Below are positions 55,534-63,328 of a stretch of 64,000 bases of DNA, one piece after another; within the stretch, counting starts at the first letter, position 1; each line of letters begins with the position of its first letter. The DNA is taken from NCBI RefSeq assembly GCF_021650705.1, contig NZ_CP087138.1, forward strand, positions 2,666,001-2,730,000, written 5' to 3'. The position numbers and the translations under genes were made by a program. A model generated the notes under the pieces. That model saw only the letters and a list, made by a program, of their open reading frames with translations. It was not told the DNA's origin and did not search any database. Source of the stretch: Pseudomonas sp. KNUC1026. GTDB taxonomy: Bacteria; Pseudomonadota; Gammaproteobacteria; Pseudomonadales; Pseudomonadaceae.

Positions 55534-56354
55534 AGGTTCATCAACTCCACGAAACGCGGCGCTGCGCTGGTGTCGATGCGCAGGTCGGCGAAATTGAACA
55601 GGTCGCGGTCGGCCAGTTGCGAAGGCACCACGTTCTGGAGGCCACGGAAGATGTTCTCTGTGCGGCCAGGGTGCTTGCGCTCCCACTCCACGAGCATGTC
55701 CTTGACCACCTGGCGCTGCAGGTTCTCCTGCGAGCCGCACAGGTTGCACGGGATGATCGGGAACCCCTTGAGGTCGGAATAGGCCTGAATGTCTTTCTCG
55801 GCGCAGTAGGCCAGCGGGCGGATCACCACGTTGCGGCCGTCGTCGGCCAGCAGTTTTGGCGGCATGGCCTTGAGCGAACCGTTGAAGAACATGTTGAGGA
55901 AGAAGGTCTCGACGATGTCGTCGCGGTGATGCCCCAACGCCATTTTGGTCGCACCGATCTGATCGGCGTAGGTGTAGAGTGTGCCGCGGCGCAGGCGCGA
56001 GCACAGCGAGCAGGTGGTCTTGCCCTCGGGAATCAGCTCCTTGACCACCGAGTAGGTGTCCTTCTCGATCACGTGATAGGCCACACCCAGCTGTTCGAGG
56101 TACGCCGGCAGCACGTGCTCGGGAAAGCCGGGCTGCTTCTGGTCCATGTTCACCGCCACGATCTCGAAGCGGATCGGGGCCACCTTCTGCAGGTGCAGCA
56201 GCACGTCGAGCATCGTGTAGCTGTCCTTGCCGCCGGAGAGGCGCACCATCACCTTGTCGCCGTCCTCGATCATGTTAAAGTCGGCGATGGCTTCGCCGGC
56301 CAGGCGGCGCAGGCGTTTCTGGAGTTTGTTCTGGTTGACCGAAAGGGTGCCCAT
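55530..56354 (-). CDS. ttcA: tRNA 2-thiocytidine synthetase TtcA
   Basis: 274 residues. PP-loop SGGKDS (40-45) for ATP activation, and two CxxC pairs (Cys115/118, Cys203/206) that hold the iron-sulfur cluster. It thiolates cytidine 32 in some tRNAs. The downstream lipoprotein start overlaps its stop. Confidence 0.95.
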   Translation of the reverse strand: MGTLSVNQNKLQKRLRRLAGEAIADFNMIEDGDKVMVRLSGGKDSYTMLDVLLHLQKVAPIRFEIVAVNMDQKQPGFPEHVLPAYLEQLGVAYHVIEKDTYSVVKELIPEGKTTCSLCSRLRRGTLYTYADQIGATKMALGHHRDDIVETFFLNMFFNGSLKAMPPKLLADDGRNVVIRPLAYCAEKDIQAYSDLKGFPIIPCNLCGSQENLQRQVVKDMLVEWERKHPGRTENIFRGLQNVVPSQLADRDLFNFADLRIDTSAAPRFVELMNL

Positions 56355-56502
56355 GGCGTGTAAAAGACCCGCAAGCGTGACATGAAGCGGCGCATTCTAC
56401 CTGCATCGGCTTCAGCCCGCAGCATGCGCAGCACCGCGAGGACCGGCGGCGCAGCGGTGCGCTCGGCGAACGGGCATAATGGCGGCCTACGGAGCCCGAA
56501 TC

Positions 56503-56997
56503 ATGTCTGATCCCCTTTTCGAACGGGTCGAGCATTGCTTTACCCAGGCCGAAGCCTTTTTCAAGCGCCCCTTCCGCCGCCCGGTTGTCAGCCTTGCACT
56601 GCGAGGGCAAAAAGCGGGTGTGGCACACCTTCACGAGAACAAGCTGCGCTTCAACGCTCAGCTGTACCGGGAAAACAGCGAAGACTTTTTGCGCCAGACC
56701 GTTGCCCATGAGGTCGCGCACCTGGTAGCCCACCAGCTGTTCGGTGAACGCATCGCGCCGCATGGCGCGGAATGGCAGCTGATCATGCGTGGGGTTTACG
56801 AGCTGCCACCGCAGCGCTGCCACAGCTACGAGATCAAGCGCCGCCAGGTGATGCGTTACATCTACCGCTGCCCATGCGAAGGCAGCGATTTTGCCTTCAC
56901 CGCCCAACGCCATGCGATGGTCCGGCAGGGCCGGCGCTATCTGTGCCGTACGTGCCGGCAAGTGCTGGTGTTCAGCGGCGAGACTCGGCACGAATAA
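56503..56997 (+). CDS. SprT-like zinc metallopeptidase family protein
   Basis: 164 residues from ATG 56503. It has HEVAH (His69, Glu70, His73), a further His in APHGAEW, and a C-terminal zinc ribbon (YRCPC and YLCRTC). This is the SprT layout. The physiological substrate in bacteria is unknown. Confidence 0.9.
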   Translation: MSDPLFERVEHCFTQAEAFFKRPFRRPVVSLALRGQKAGVAHLHENKLRFNAQLYRENSEDFLRQTVAHEVAHLVAHQLFGERIAPHGAEWQLIMRGVYELPPQRCHSYEIKRRQVMRYIYRCPCEGSDFAFTAQRHAMVRQGRRYLCRTCRQVLVFSGETRHE

Positions 56998-57011
56998 AGG
57001 GTAGCGCCTGC

Positions 57012-57710
57012 CTACTGGCTGACAGGGTGTACGAAGAGAAAATCGTGCGCATCGGCGTCTTCGAGCCTGGCCTCACCGGTTTCCAGGCGTTGGCGAATGT
57101 GTTGCAGCAGTTGCAGCAGCGCCTGATCAGCGAACCGCCCCAGCCGCTGGCCGAGCGCCTGCCCGGCCGGCCCGCTCAGGCCCTGGGCGCTGAGCAGCAC
57201 CTTGATCTGGGTGCCATGGCGCACGGGAGTGAAGCGTGCGCTGATGTCCATCGGCCATGGGCTGGCCGCTGGCGTGCGCCAGTTCAACACGTGGCCCGGT
57301 TCGGGCTCGTATTGCTCCACACGCCAGTGCAAGGTGCGCTCGCCGGGCCCGCGCACAGCCCACCGATAAGTCGCCGGGCCGACTTCCTCGATGGTGTCCA
57401 CCCACGACAACAATTCACCGATATTGGCCGGGTTGCGGCAAAAACCGATCACCTCTTCCAGAGGTTTGTTCAGGGTGATGCTCCGTGCCACCACCGGGCT
57501 TGCCAGCACCTCCCTGACTGGCGATTCGCCGCTTCGGTAACCATGCCAGCCTGCCCAGGCGCCGGCCGCCGCTTGCAACAGCCCACTGGCGCCGCCCTGG
57601 CGCAGGCCATGGCCAACCAATGCAGCGCTAGCCGCCAGCCATAACCAGCGTTTGGGAGGCGGCTGGGGATGCAGGCGTTTGACGGGGGTCAGGCGAGGCT
57701 GGTGGTGCAT
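57012..57710 (-). CDS. SRPBCC family protein with N-terminal membrane segment
   Basis: 232 residues from ATG 57710. One or two hydrophobic stretches lie at about 25-60, then a START-like helix-grip domain (ARSITLNKPLEEVIGFCRNP; LLSWVDTIEEVGPATYRWAV). Related proteins are annotated as cyclase/dehydrase or SRPBCC. Ligand unknown. Confidence 0.8.
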   Translation of the reverse strand: MHHQPRLTPVKRLHPQPPPKRWLWLAASAALVGHGLRQGGASGLLQAAAGAWAGWHGYRSGESPVREVLASPVVARSITLNKPLEEVIGFCRNPANIGELLSWVDTIEEVGPATYRWAVRGPGERTLHWRVEQYEPEPGHVLNWRTPAASPWPMDISARFTPVRHGTQIKVLLSAQGLSGPAGQALGQRLGRFADQALLQLLQHIRQRLETGEARLEDADAHDFLFVHPVSQ

Positions 57711-57791
57711 CGGAGATTCCTCTTGTCCAGGTATCCTTTTGTGAACCGCCAAGCGCCCGAAAATTTCACTGCCAAACCGGTTTTTTGCCCT

Positions 57792-58565
57792 TCAGGCATG
57801 CCAGCAGCGATACCAGCCACCTTGCTCGGTGATACGCAGCGGTGTGTGGTAAAGCCTGGAAAGGTTCTCGCTGGTAATCACTTCGGCCTTGGGACCGTCG
57901 GCGACCAGCTTGCCTTGCGCAATCAGCACCACTCGGTCGATCTCCGGGATGATCTCGTCGATATGGTGGGTGGTGACGATCATGCCCCTGCCCTGCCCGC
58001 AGAATTTACGCATCAACGCCAGCATGCCCAGGCTTGCGCCCATGTCCAGGCCGTTGGCCGGCTCATCGAGGATCAACGCGCGCGGTTCGTGCACCAGCGC
58101 ACGGGCCAGCAGCAGGCGGCGCTTCTGCCCGGTGGAGAGCCGCTGGAACATGCGTTCGGCGTAATCGGCCATTTCGACAACCTCGAGCATCGCATGAGCC
58201 TTGGCGATCTGCTCCGAAGTGGGCTGCAAGTGCCCGTGCGCGCCGATCGCGCCGAAGAAGCCTGACAGCACCACCTCAAGCCCAGTGGTGTAAGGCGTGT
58301 AGTCTTCCTGCAAATCCTGCGACACGAACCCGAGCTTGGCGCGCAGGGCCCAGAGATTCACCGTTTCATCACCGAACAGCTTCAAGTGGCTGCCGTCGCG
58401 TACCACCGGGTAGATCTCACGGGTCACCAGCTTGAGCAGCGTGCTCTTGCCCGCGCCATTGGGCCCCAGAATCGCCACTCGCTCCTGCTCGCCGATGTGC
58501 AGGGAGAAGCCATCGAACACCTGATGCTGTTGCTGGAATGCGGTGACGTTCTTGAATTCGATCAT
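57792..58565 (-). CDS. ABC transporter ATP-binding protein (stand-alone)
   Basis: 257 residues from ATG 58565. Walker A GPNGAGKST, signature LSTGQKRR (a variant of LSGGQ), Walker B ALILDEP and the H-loop TTHH are present. No permease gene adjoins it. The ModF/YlmA-like order of motifs and IIPEIDRVVLIAQGKLVADG suggest an iron or molybdate-type ATPase group, but partner and substrate cannot be set. Confidence 0.85.
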   Translation of the reverse strand: MIEFKNVTAFQQQHQVFDGFSLHIGEQERVAILGPNGAGKSTLLKLVTREIYPVVRDGSHLKLFGDETVNLWALRAKLGFVSQDLQEDYTPYTTGLEVVLSGFFGAIGAHGHLQPTSEQIAKAHAMLEVVEMADYAERMFQRLSTGQKRRLLLARALVHEPRALILDEPANGLDMGASLGMLALMRKFCGQGRGMIVTTHHIDEIIPEIDRVVLIAQGKLVADGPKAEVITSENLSRLYHTPLRITEQGGWYRCWHA

Positions 58566-58654
58566 GAAAAGCGCGCCTGGCAGGGTCTGAGCCGCCCAGT
58601 GTCGGGCAGCCACGGCTTGCTCGCAACCACTTACACCTTGGAGCTTGCCGGCCA

Positions 58655-58745
58655 ACGTTGTATCGTGCAGGCGCTGTACAGGAAGCCGGTGAAACCCCGG
58701 CGCGGTCGCGCCACTGTAATCGCCCAGCGAGAGCCAGACCCTGTG
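58655..58745 (+). ncRNA. Cobalamin riboswitch upstream of cbtB
   Basis: The leader has the landmarks of the B12 aptamer: AGGAAGCCGGTGAAA (58680-58694), then CCCGGCGCGGTCGCGCCACTG with the conserved GCCACTG turn, and AGCGAGAGCCAGACC, the B12 box. It ends about 50 bp before cbtB, whose ribosome site is probably occluded when adenosylcobalamin binds. Confidence 0.92.
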
Positions 58746-58791
58746 CTGCCTACCTTCCACTCACGGGACGCGTTTCTCCCAGGAGCTACCT

Positions 58792-59013
58792 ATGCCGATT
58801 CAAGCCGCTTTTTCCCCGGCGCGCGACGACCTGTCGCTGCCTGCCCTCCCCCTCAGCCAGATTTTGCCCTGGGCCGTGTTCGCTGGCCTGCTGCTGATGC
58901 TGGCGCTGTACTTCGTCGGTGCCGAGCAAGGCGCCACGGCGATTTTCTCCGGTACTGCAGTGCATGAGTTCGTGCACGATGGCCGCCACCTGCTGGGCTT
59001 TCCCTGCCACTGA
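58792..59013 (+). CDS. cbtB: Cobalt transporter subunit CbtB
   Basis: 73 residues with one membrane helix (about 24-44) and the C-terminal metal-binding signature HEFVHDGRHLLGFPCH that defines CbtB. Acts with CbtA in cobalt uptake under B12 control. Confidence 0.95.
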   Translation: MPIQAAFSPARDDLSLPALPLSQILPWAVFAGLLLMLALYFVGAEQGATAIFSGTAVHEFVHDGRHLLGFPCH

Positions 59014-59028
59014 CCGGAGCATCACCAC

Positions 59029-59751
59029 ATGATGGGTAATCTGTTGCTGCGCGGGCTGATCGCAGGCCTGCTCGCAGGCCTGTTGGCATTCGCCTTTGCC
59101 AAGGTGTTCGGTGAGCCGCAAGTGGAGCGAGCGATTGCGTTCGAAGCCAGCGCCGGGCATGAGCACAGCCATGGCGATGCCGGCGCGGAAGAAGAAGAGG
59201 AAGTGTTCAGCCGTGATGTACAAGCGGGCGCGGGGTTGTTCACGGGGGTGATGGTCTACAGCCTGTCGATGGGCGGGCTGTTCGCCCTGGTATTCGCCTA
59301 TGCCATGGGCCGGCTGCGCGCCTTTGGCCTGGGCCCGCGCGGGCTGGCGCTGCTGCTGGCGGTGCTGGCGTTCGTGGCCGTCTACCTGGTGCCTGGGCTC
59401 AAGTACCCGGCCAACCCGCCAGCGGTGGGCGACCCGGACACCATCGGGGCGCGCACGCGATTGTTCTTTCTGATGATCCTGGTGTCGGTTGCAGCGATGG
59501 TACTGGCGGTCAATACAGCGCGGGCTTTTTTTCCGCGCTGGGGCGGTTGGAATGCCTCACTGGCAGCCGTGGCGTTGTACGGCGTGGTCGTGATGGTTGC
59601 GGCCGCGCTATTTCCATCGGTGAACGAAGTACCGGAACATTTTTCGGCGAATCTGCTGTGGCAGTTCCGAAGTGTCGCGATGGGGATTCAGGTACTGCTG
59701 TGGGGTACGACTGCGCTGGTGTTTGGTTGGCTGATGCAGCGTCATAGCTGA
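59029..59751 (+). CDS. cbtA: Cobalt transporter subunit CbtA
   Basis: 240 residues with about six membrane helices. A His-rich loop (HEHSHGDAGAEEEEE) lies after the first helix, and the family features AGAGLFTGVMVYSLSMGGLF and LKYPANPPAVGDPDTIGART are present. It follows cbtB by 15 bp. No cobalamin biosynthesis gene is in the window. Confidence 0.93.
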   Translation: MMGNLLLRGLIAGLLAGLLAFAFAKVFGEPQVERAIAFEASAGHEHSHGDAGAEEEEEVFSRDVQAGAGLFTGVMVYSLSMGGLFALVFAYAMGRLRAFGLGPRGLALLLAVLAFVAVYLVPGLKYPANPPAVGDPDTIGARTRLFFLMILVSVAAMVLAVNTARAFFPRWGGWNASLAAVALYGVVVMVAAALFPSVNEVPEHFSANLLWQFRSVAMGIQVLLWGTTALVFGWLMQRHS

Positions 59752-59821
59752 TAACTCTTACAGTTACCTCGGCTCTTCAACTGTATTTAAATGCAGGTCA
59801 TCGCATCGCTTGGTGACCCTC

Positions 59822-60487
59822 ATGAACAGCGTTAGTGCAACTCATCGTTCACCTGCCAATCGGACTCTCAGCCGGTTACTACTGGGCTGCGACACAGCTG
59901 GCAGCGTGCTTGCCTCCAACGGCGGCCGAAGCCGGCTGACTCCTTTCGGCTTCGGTTGTGCTCCTGCCAATTCACATTGTGCCTTGCATGGCCAATGGCT
60001 TGAAAACCCTGAGCAAGCCTATCTGCTGGGTCAGGGTTATCGGCGCTACTTGCCAGGCCTCATGCTTTGGAGCCGCTCGGATTCAGACAGTCCGTTTGGC
60101 GTCGGCGGGCTCAACAGTTACAGATATTGCAAGCAGGATCCGGTCAATTACCGGGATCTTGATGGGCATAGTGGCTTTTTTGCCCTGGCTTTTCTGATTG
60201 CGGGGGCAGTCCTCGCGGGCATTGGGGCCATTCAGAAGGCCACTGGGAAGGAGAGCCAAGGGTTGTTCATAGCGGCAGGCATTGTCGGATCCATTGGGCT
60301 CGTCGGAGGCTTCTTCAGTTTGCTCGGCCAGGCTGGAAGGAGGGGCGGTCGATACCTCCCTACGCCACAGAGACCGCGCGTTGAGCGTCAGATTCCAATA
60401 GATGACCTGAGGTTCAGTGCCCCGGAGCAGAACCTGCGGAACAGCGACATAAGGGCCGCAGCGCAGAACCGTAGACCGACGGGCTGA
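59822..60487 (+). CDS. Orphan RHS-repeat-associated core domain protein
   Basis: 221 residues from ATG 59822. Residues about 20-116 match the RHS core: AYLLGQGYRRYLPGLMLWSR, SPFGVGGLNSYRYCKQDPVN and RDLDGH where the motif is usually DPTGH. After the core come two hydrophobic segments (about 119-137 and 147-167) and a polar tail of about 50 residues rich in Arg. No long YD-repeat shell precedes it and no immunity-like gene follows. It belongs to a group of short stand-alone RHS-core proteins seen in Pseudomonas, possibly polymorphic-toxin tips. The tail has no recognised toxin motif. Confidence 0.7.
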   Translation: MNSVSATHRSPANRTLSRLLLGCDTAGSVLASNGGRSRLTPFGFGCAPANSHCALHGQWLENPEQAYLLGQGYRRYLPGLMLWSRSDSDSPFGVGGLNSYRYCKQDPVNYRDLDGHSGFFALAFLIAGAVLAGIGAIQKATGKESQGLFIAAGIVGSIGLVGGFFSLLGQAGRRGGRYLPTPQRPRVERQIPIDDLRFSAPEQNLRNSDIRAAAQNRRPTG

Positions 60488-60554
60488 ATGGGTAGCTAAC
60501 GCTCCCGAACCGATCTTTGAACGACGAAGTAAACGAGCCGTTGCCAAGGAGAGA

Positions 60555-60947
60555 TCAATGGCCGTGCAACTTCCTCATCAACTCCGCCTCAGCCTGTGTC
60601 AACCCACAGGCCTGAGTCAGCTCGTCAACACTGGCCCCCATGTTCACCAACTTGGCGGCCTGGGCAAACGAGAGCGTCTCAGGATCGCGCTGCTCCAGCT
60701 GCAGCAGCTTGTCCGGAATCGGCGACACCACCGCGCGCAGTTCGTGAATGGCTTCACCCATGCGCACGGTGCCGTTCTGATAATCGTCCAGGCGCTTGTG
60801 CAGGTCGCGGATGCGCTGGTCGCGCAAGGCGTCACCGGCGGCCTGTTCGGCCGCCAGGCGCTGCTGGCCCCGGGTGTATTGCAGGAACAGCGCGATCGTG
60901 CCAACCCAGAGGACGGCCAGCACGACCACCGCAGCTTCGAAAACCAC
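60555..60947 (-). CDS. DUF2802 protein of the chemotaxis cluster
   Basis: 130 residues. One N-terminal membrane helix (FEAAVVVLAVLWVGTIALFL), a coiled coil (about 30-75), and a C-terminal DUF2802 part (LSFAQAAKLVNMGASVDELT). It is the last gene of the motD-parA-cheW block and follows cheW by one base. Role in polar chemotaxis arrays is suggested only by conserved context. Confidence 0.88.
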   Translation of the reverse strand: MVFEAAVVVLAVLWVGTIALFLQYTRGQQRLAAEQAAGDALRDQRIRDLHKRLDDYQNGTVRMGEAIHELRAVVSPIPDKLLQLEQRDPETLSFAQAAKLVNMGASVDELTQACGLTQAEAELMRKLHGH

Positions 60948-60948
60948 G

Positions 60949-61428
60949 TTAGAGGTTCTCCAGGTCCGACCACTCTTCTTCGCTCATCATCTTGTCGAGC
61001 TCGACCAGGATCAGCAGCTCGCCGTTCTTGTTGCACACACCCTGAATGAACTTGGCCGATTCTTCGTTACCCACGTTCGGCGCGGTTTCGACTTCCGACT
61101 GGCGCAGGTAGACCACTTCGGCAACGCTGTCGACCAGGATGCCGACAACCTGCTTATCGGCCTCGATGATCACGATGCGGGTGTTGTCGGTCACATCCGA
61201 CGAGGCCAGGCCAAAGCGCTGGCGGGTGTCGATCACCGTGACCACGTTACCGCGCAGGTTGATGATGCCCAGCACGTAGGCGGGTGCCCCCGGTACCGGT
61301 GCGATCTCGGTGTAGCGCAGCACTTCCTGCACCTGCATCACGTTGATGCCATAGGTTTCGTTATCCAGGCGGAAGGTGACCCATTGCAGGATCGGATCTT
61401 CGGAACCCTGAGCGGACGACTTCTTCAT
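60949..61428 (-). CDS. cheW: Chemotaxis coupling protein CheW
   Basis: 159 residues, CheW domain only. WVTFRLDNETYGINVMQVQE at the start, LGIINLRGNVVTVIDTRQRF in the middle and a C-terminal beta region. It links chemoreceptors to CheA. Upstream is the ParP-like gene, 66 bp away. Confidence 0.96.
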   Translation of the reverse strand: MKKSSAQGSEDPILQWVTFRLDNETYGINVMQVQEVLRYTEIAPVPGAPAYVLGIINLRGNVVTVIDTRQRFGLASSDVTDNTRIVIIEADKQVVGILVDSVAEVVYLRQSEVETAPNVGNEESAKFIQGVCNKNGELLILVELDKMMSEEEWSDLENL

Positions 61429-61494
61429 AACCCTTAACCCCTCGCTGCCTGTGTGGCGTTTTGTCGTTCAGTGTAAGCCGCGCGGCTGCGCGAG

Positions 61495-62523
61495 CTATCG
61501 TTTTCTGGTTTTGGCTTGCTGCGCCTTGGCACGAGCTTCGGCGGCAGCCTTGTCCTTGGCTTCCTGCATCTGGCGCTTGATCGCACCGCTGGCGATCAGT
61601 TCGGCGAGCGCAGCCACATCCAGCAGCGCGCACATGTGCTCGACCACCGTGCCAGCCAGCCATGGCCGCTGCCCGCGTTGGTCGCGCCACTTCACCTGCC
61701 CCGGCTCCAGCCGGACCGAGCGGCTGACCTGGTGTACGGCCAGCCCCCATTCGTACCCCTGCACGGAAATCACATACTGCAGGCCTTGCTGGAAATCGTC
61801 GCGATAGCGGTCGGGCATCACCCAACGCGCAGTGTCGAGCACTTTGAGGTTGCCCGCCTGGCAAGTGAGGATGCCTGGAAACCACTCAGGCTGGCCGAAC
61901 AGCGGCGTCAGCTCCTGGCCAGCCAGCGGATAGATCGAACCCAGGCATACCAGCGGCACAGCCAGCGTCAGGCCAGCGACATCGAACAGCAGGCACTCGA
62001 ACGGCTCGGCTGCCCAATCGGGGCGGCCATCGAAAGTCGGTGTGGCAGGCCCGCCGTGATTCAGCGCAGGAGCGGCCGCTGGCACGGCCGAGATCGGCTC
62101 GCTCGCCACAGGCCTGGGAGCGCTGACTGGGGTGGGTACTGGCGCAATGATCGGCTGAGGCTCTGCTACAGGCAACGTAGTGGGCAACAGTAGAGCCTGG
62201 GCCAGTACTGGAGAGCTGGCCTCAGGCGCCGGCGCCCAGGGCAAGGGTTCGTCAGGCCGAATCAACGCAGGCTGCGGGGCCGCTTCGAGAGGCCCGCGGC
62301 GTGCGTCGCGCACCTGTTCCTCGAGCACCGCTGCGCGAAATTCATCCAGCGTCAGGTCAGTGGCCGGTTCGCTGGCCGCAGCCACCGCCAATGAGACCGG
62401 CGCGGCCTGCGGCACAGGTTCAGCCGGCCATTCGAACTCCTCGGTGGCTTCCTGCAACAGGCCATCGAGGTAGCTCTGCAGCGCCTGCTGCGGGCGCTTG
62501 GCGATATCCACGGGGCGATTCAT
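61495..62523 (-). CDS. ParP-like protein with C-terminal CheW domain
   Basis: 342 residues from ATG 62523. The N-terminal half (about 35-170) is long, Pro/Ala-rich and probably disordered. The C-terminal CheW-like domain (about 175-310; CLLFDVAGLTLAVPLVCLGS, FPGILTCQAGNLKVLDTARW) ends in a basic Lys/Ala tail. In Vibrio the equivalent protein ParP tethers ParC (a ParA) to receptor arrays; the gene order here is the same. Confidence 0.85.
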   Translation of the reverse strand: MNRPVDIAKRPQQALQSYLDGLLQEATEEFEWPAEPVPQAAPVSLAVAAASEPATDLTLDEFRAAVLEEQVRDARRGPLEAAPQPALIRPDEPLPWAPAPEASSPVLAQALLLPTTLPVAEPQPIIAPVPTPVSAPRPVASEPISAVPAAAPALNHGGPATPTFDGRPDWAAEPFECLLFDVAGLTLAVPLVCLGSIYPLAGQELTPLFGQPEWFPGILTCQAGNLKVLDTARWVMPDRYRDDFQQGLQYVISVQGYEWGLAVHQVSRSVRLEPGQVKWRDQRGQRPWLAGTVVEHMCALLDVAALAELIASGAIKRQMQEAKDKAAAEARAKAQQAKTRKR

Positions 62524-62524
62524 C

Positions 62525-63313
62525 TCAGGCCACCTGCGTGGTGAGCTGCTGCCCAAGCAGGTGCTTGAGCAACGCGCGGTAGGCCGTCACGCCACGGCTT
62601 TTGGGGTCGAACTGCGACGGCGTTACGCCAGCACGGCTGGCGTCGCGCAAGCGCGTGTCGACCGGGATATAACCCTCCCACACGTTCTGCGGGAAGCTCT
62701 CGCGCAGCACCTTGAGGGTGCTCAGCGACGCCTGGGTGCGGCGGTCGAACAGGGTCGGGATGATGCTGAACGGCAAAGGCTGTTTGCGTGAACGGTTGAT
62801 CATCGCCAGCGTGTTGACCATGCGCTGCAAACCGTTGACCGCCAGATGTTCGGTCTGGCAAGGCACCACCAGCTGCTGGCTGGCCGCCAGTGCGTTGACC
62901 ATCAGCACGCCCAGCAGGGGCGGGCTGTCGATCAGTGCGTAGTCGAAATCCTGCCACAGCTGCGCCAACGCCTTGGCCACCACCAGCCCGAGGCCGCTCT
63001 GCCCGGGCGACTGGCGCTCCAGCGTCGCCAGCGCGGTACTCGAAGGCAGCAGCGAGATAGAGGGGTGAGTGGTGGGCTGCAGCAATTGCCCGGCAAGGCC
63101 ATCGGGCACACCGCCCTTGTGCTGGAACAGGTCGAAATTGCTGTGTTCCAGCGCGTCGGGGTCAAGCCCGAAATAGCTGGTAAGCGAGCCATGCGGGTCC
63201 AGGTCGACCACCACCACGCGCTTGCCGGCGTCAGCCAGCAAGCCCGCCAGGGCGATGGTGGTGGTGGTCTTGCCGACCCCACCTTTCTGATTGGCGATTG
63301 CCCACACTCTCAT
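62525..63313 (-). CDS. ParA-family ATPase of the chemotaxis cluster (ParC-type)
   Basis: 262 residues with the deviant Walker A KGGVGKTTT and VVVVDLDPHGSLTSYFGL. In Vibrio, ParC of this kind places chemotaxis arrays at the cell pole. It lies one base from the ParP-like start. Confidence 0.92.
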   Translation of the reverse strand: MRVWAIANQKGGVGKTTTTIALAGLLADAGKRVVVVDLDPHGSLTSYFGLDPDALEHSNFDLFQHKGGVPDGLAGQLLQPTTHPSISLLPSSTALATLERQSPGQSGLGLVVAKALAQLWQDFDYALIDSPPLLGVLMVNALAASQQLVVPCQTEHLAVNGLQRMVNTLAMINRSRKQPLPFSIIPTLFDRRTQASLSTLKVLRESFPQNVWEGYIPVDTRLRDASRAGVTPSQFDPKSRGVTAYRALLKHLLGQQLTTQVA

Positions 63314-63328
63314 GCACTTGACTCTGAA

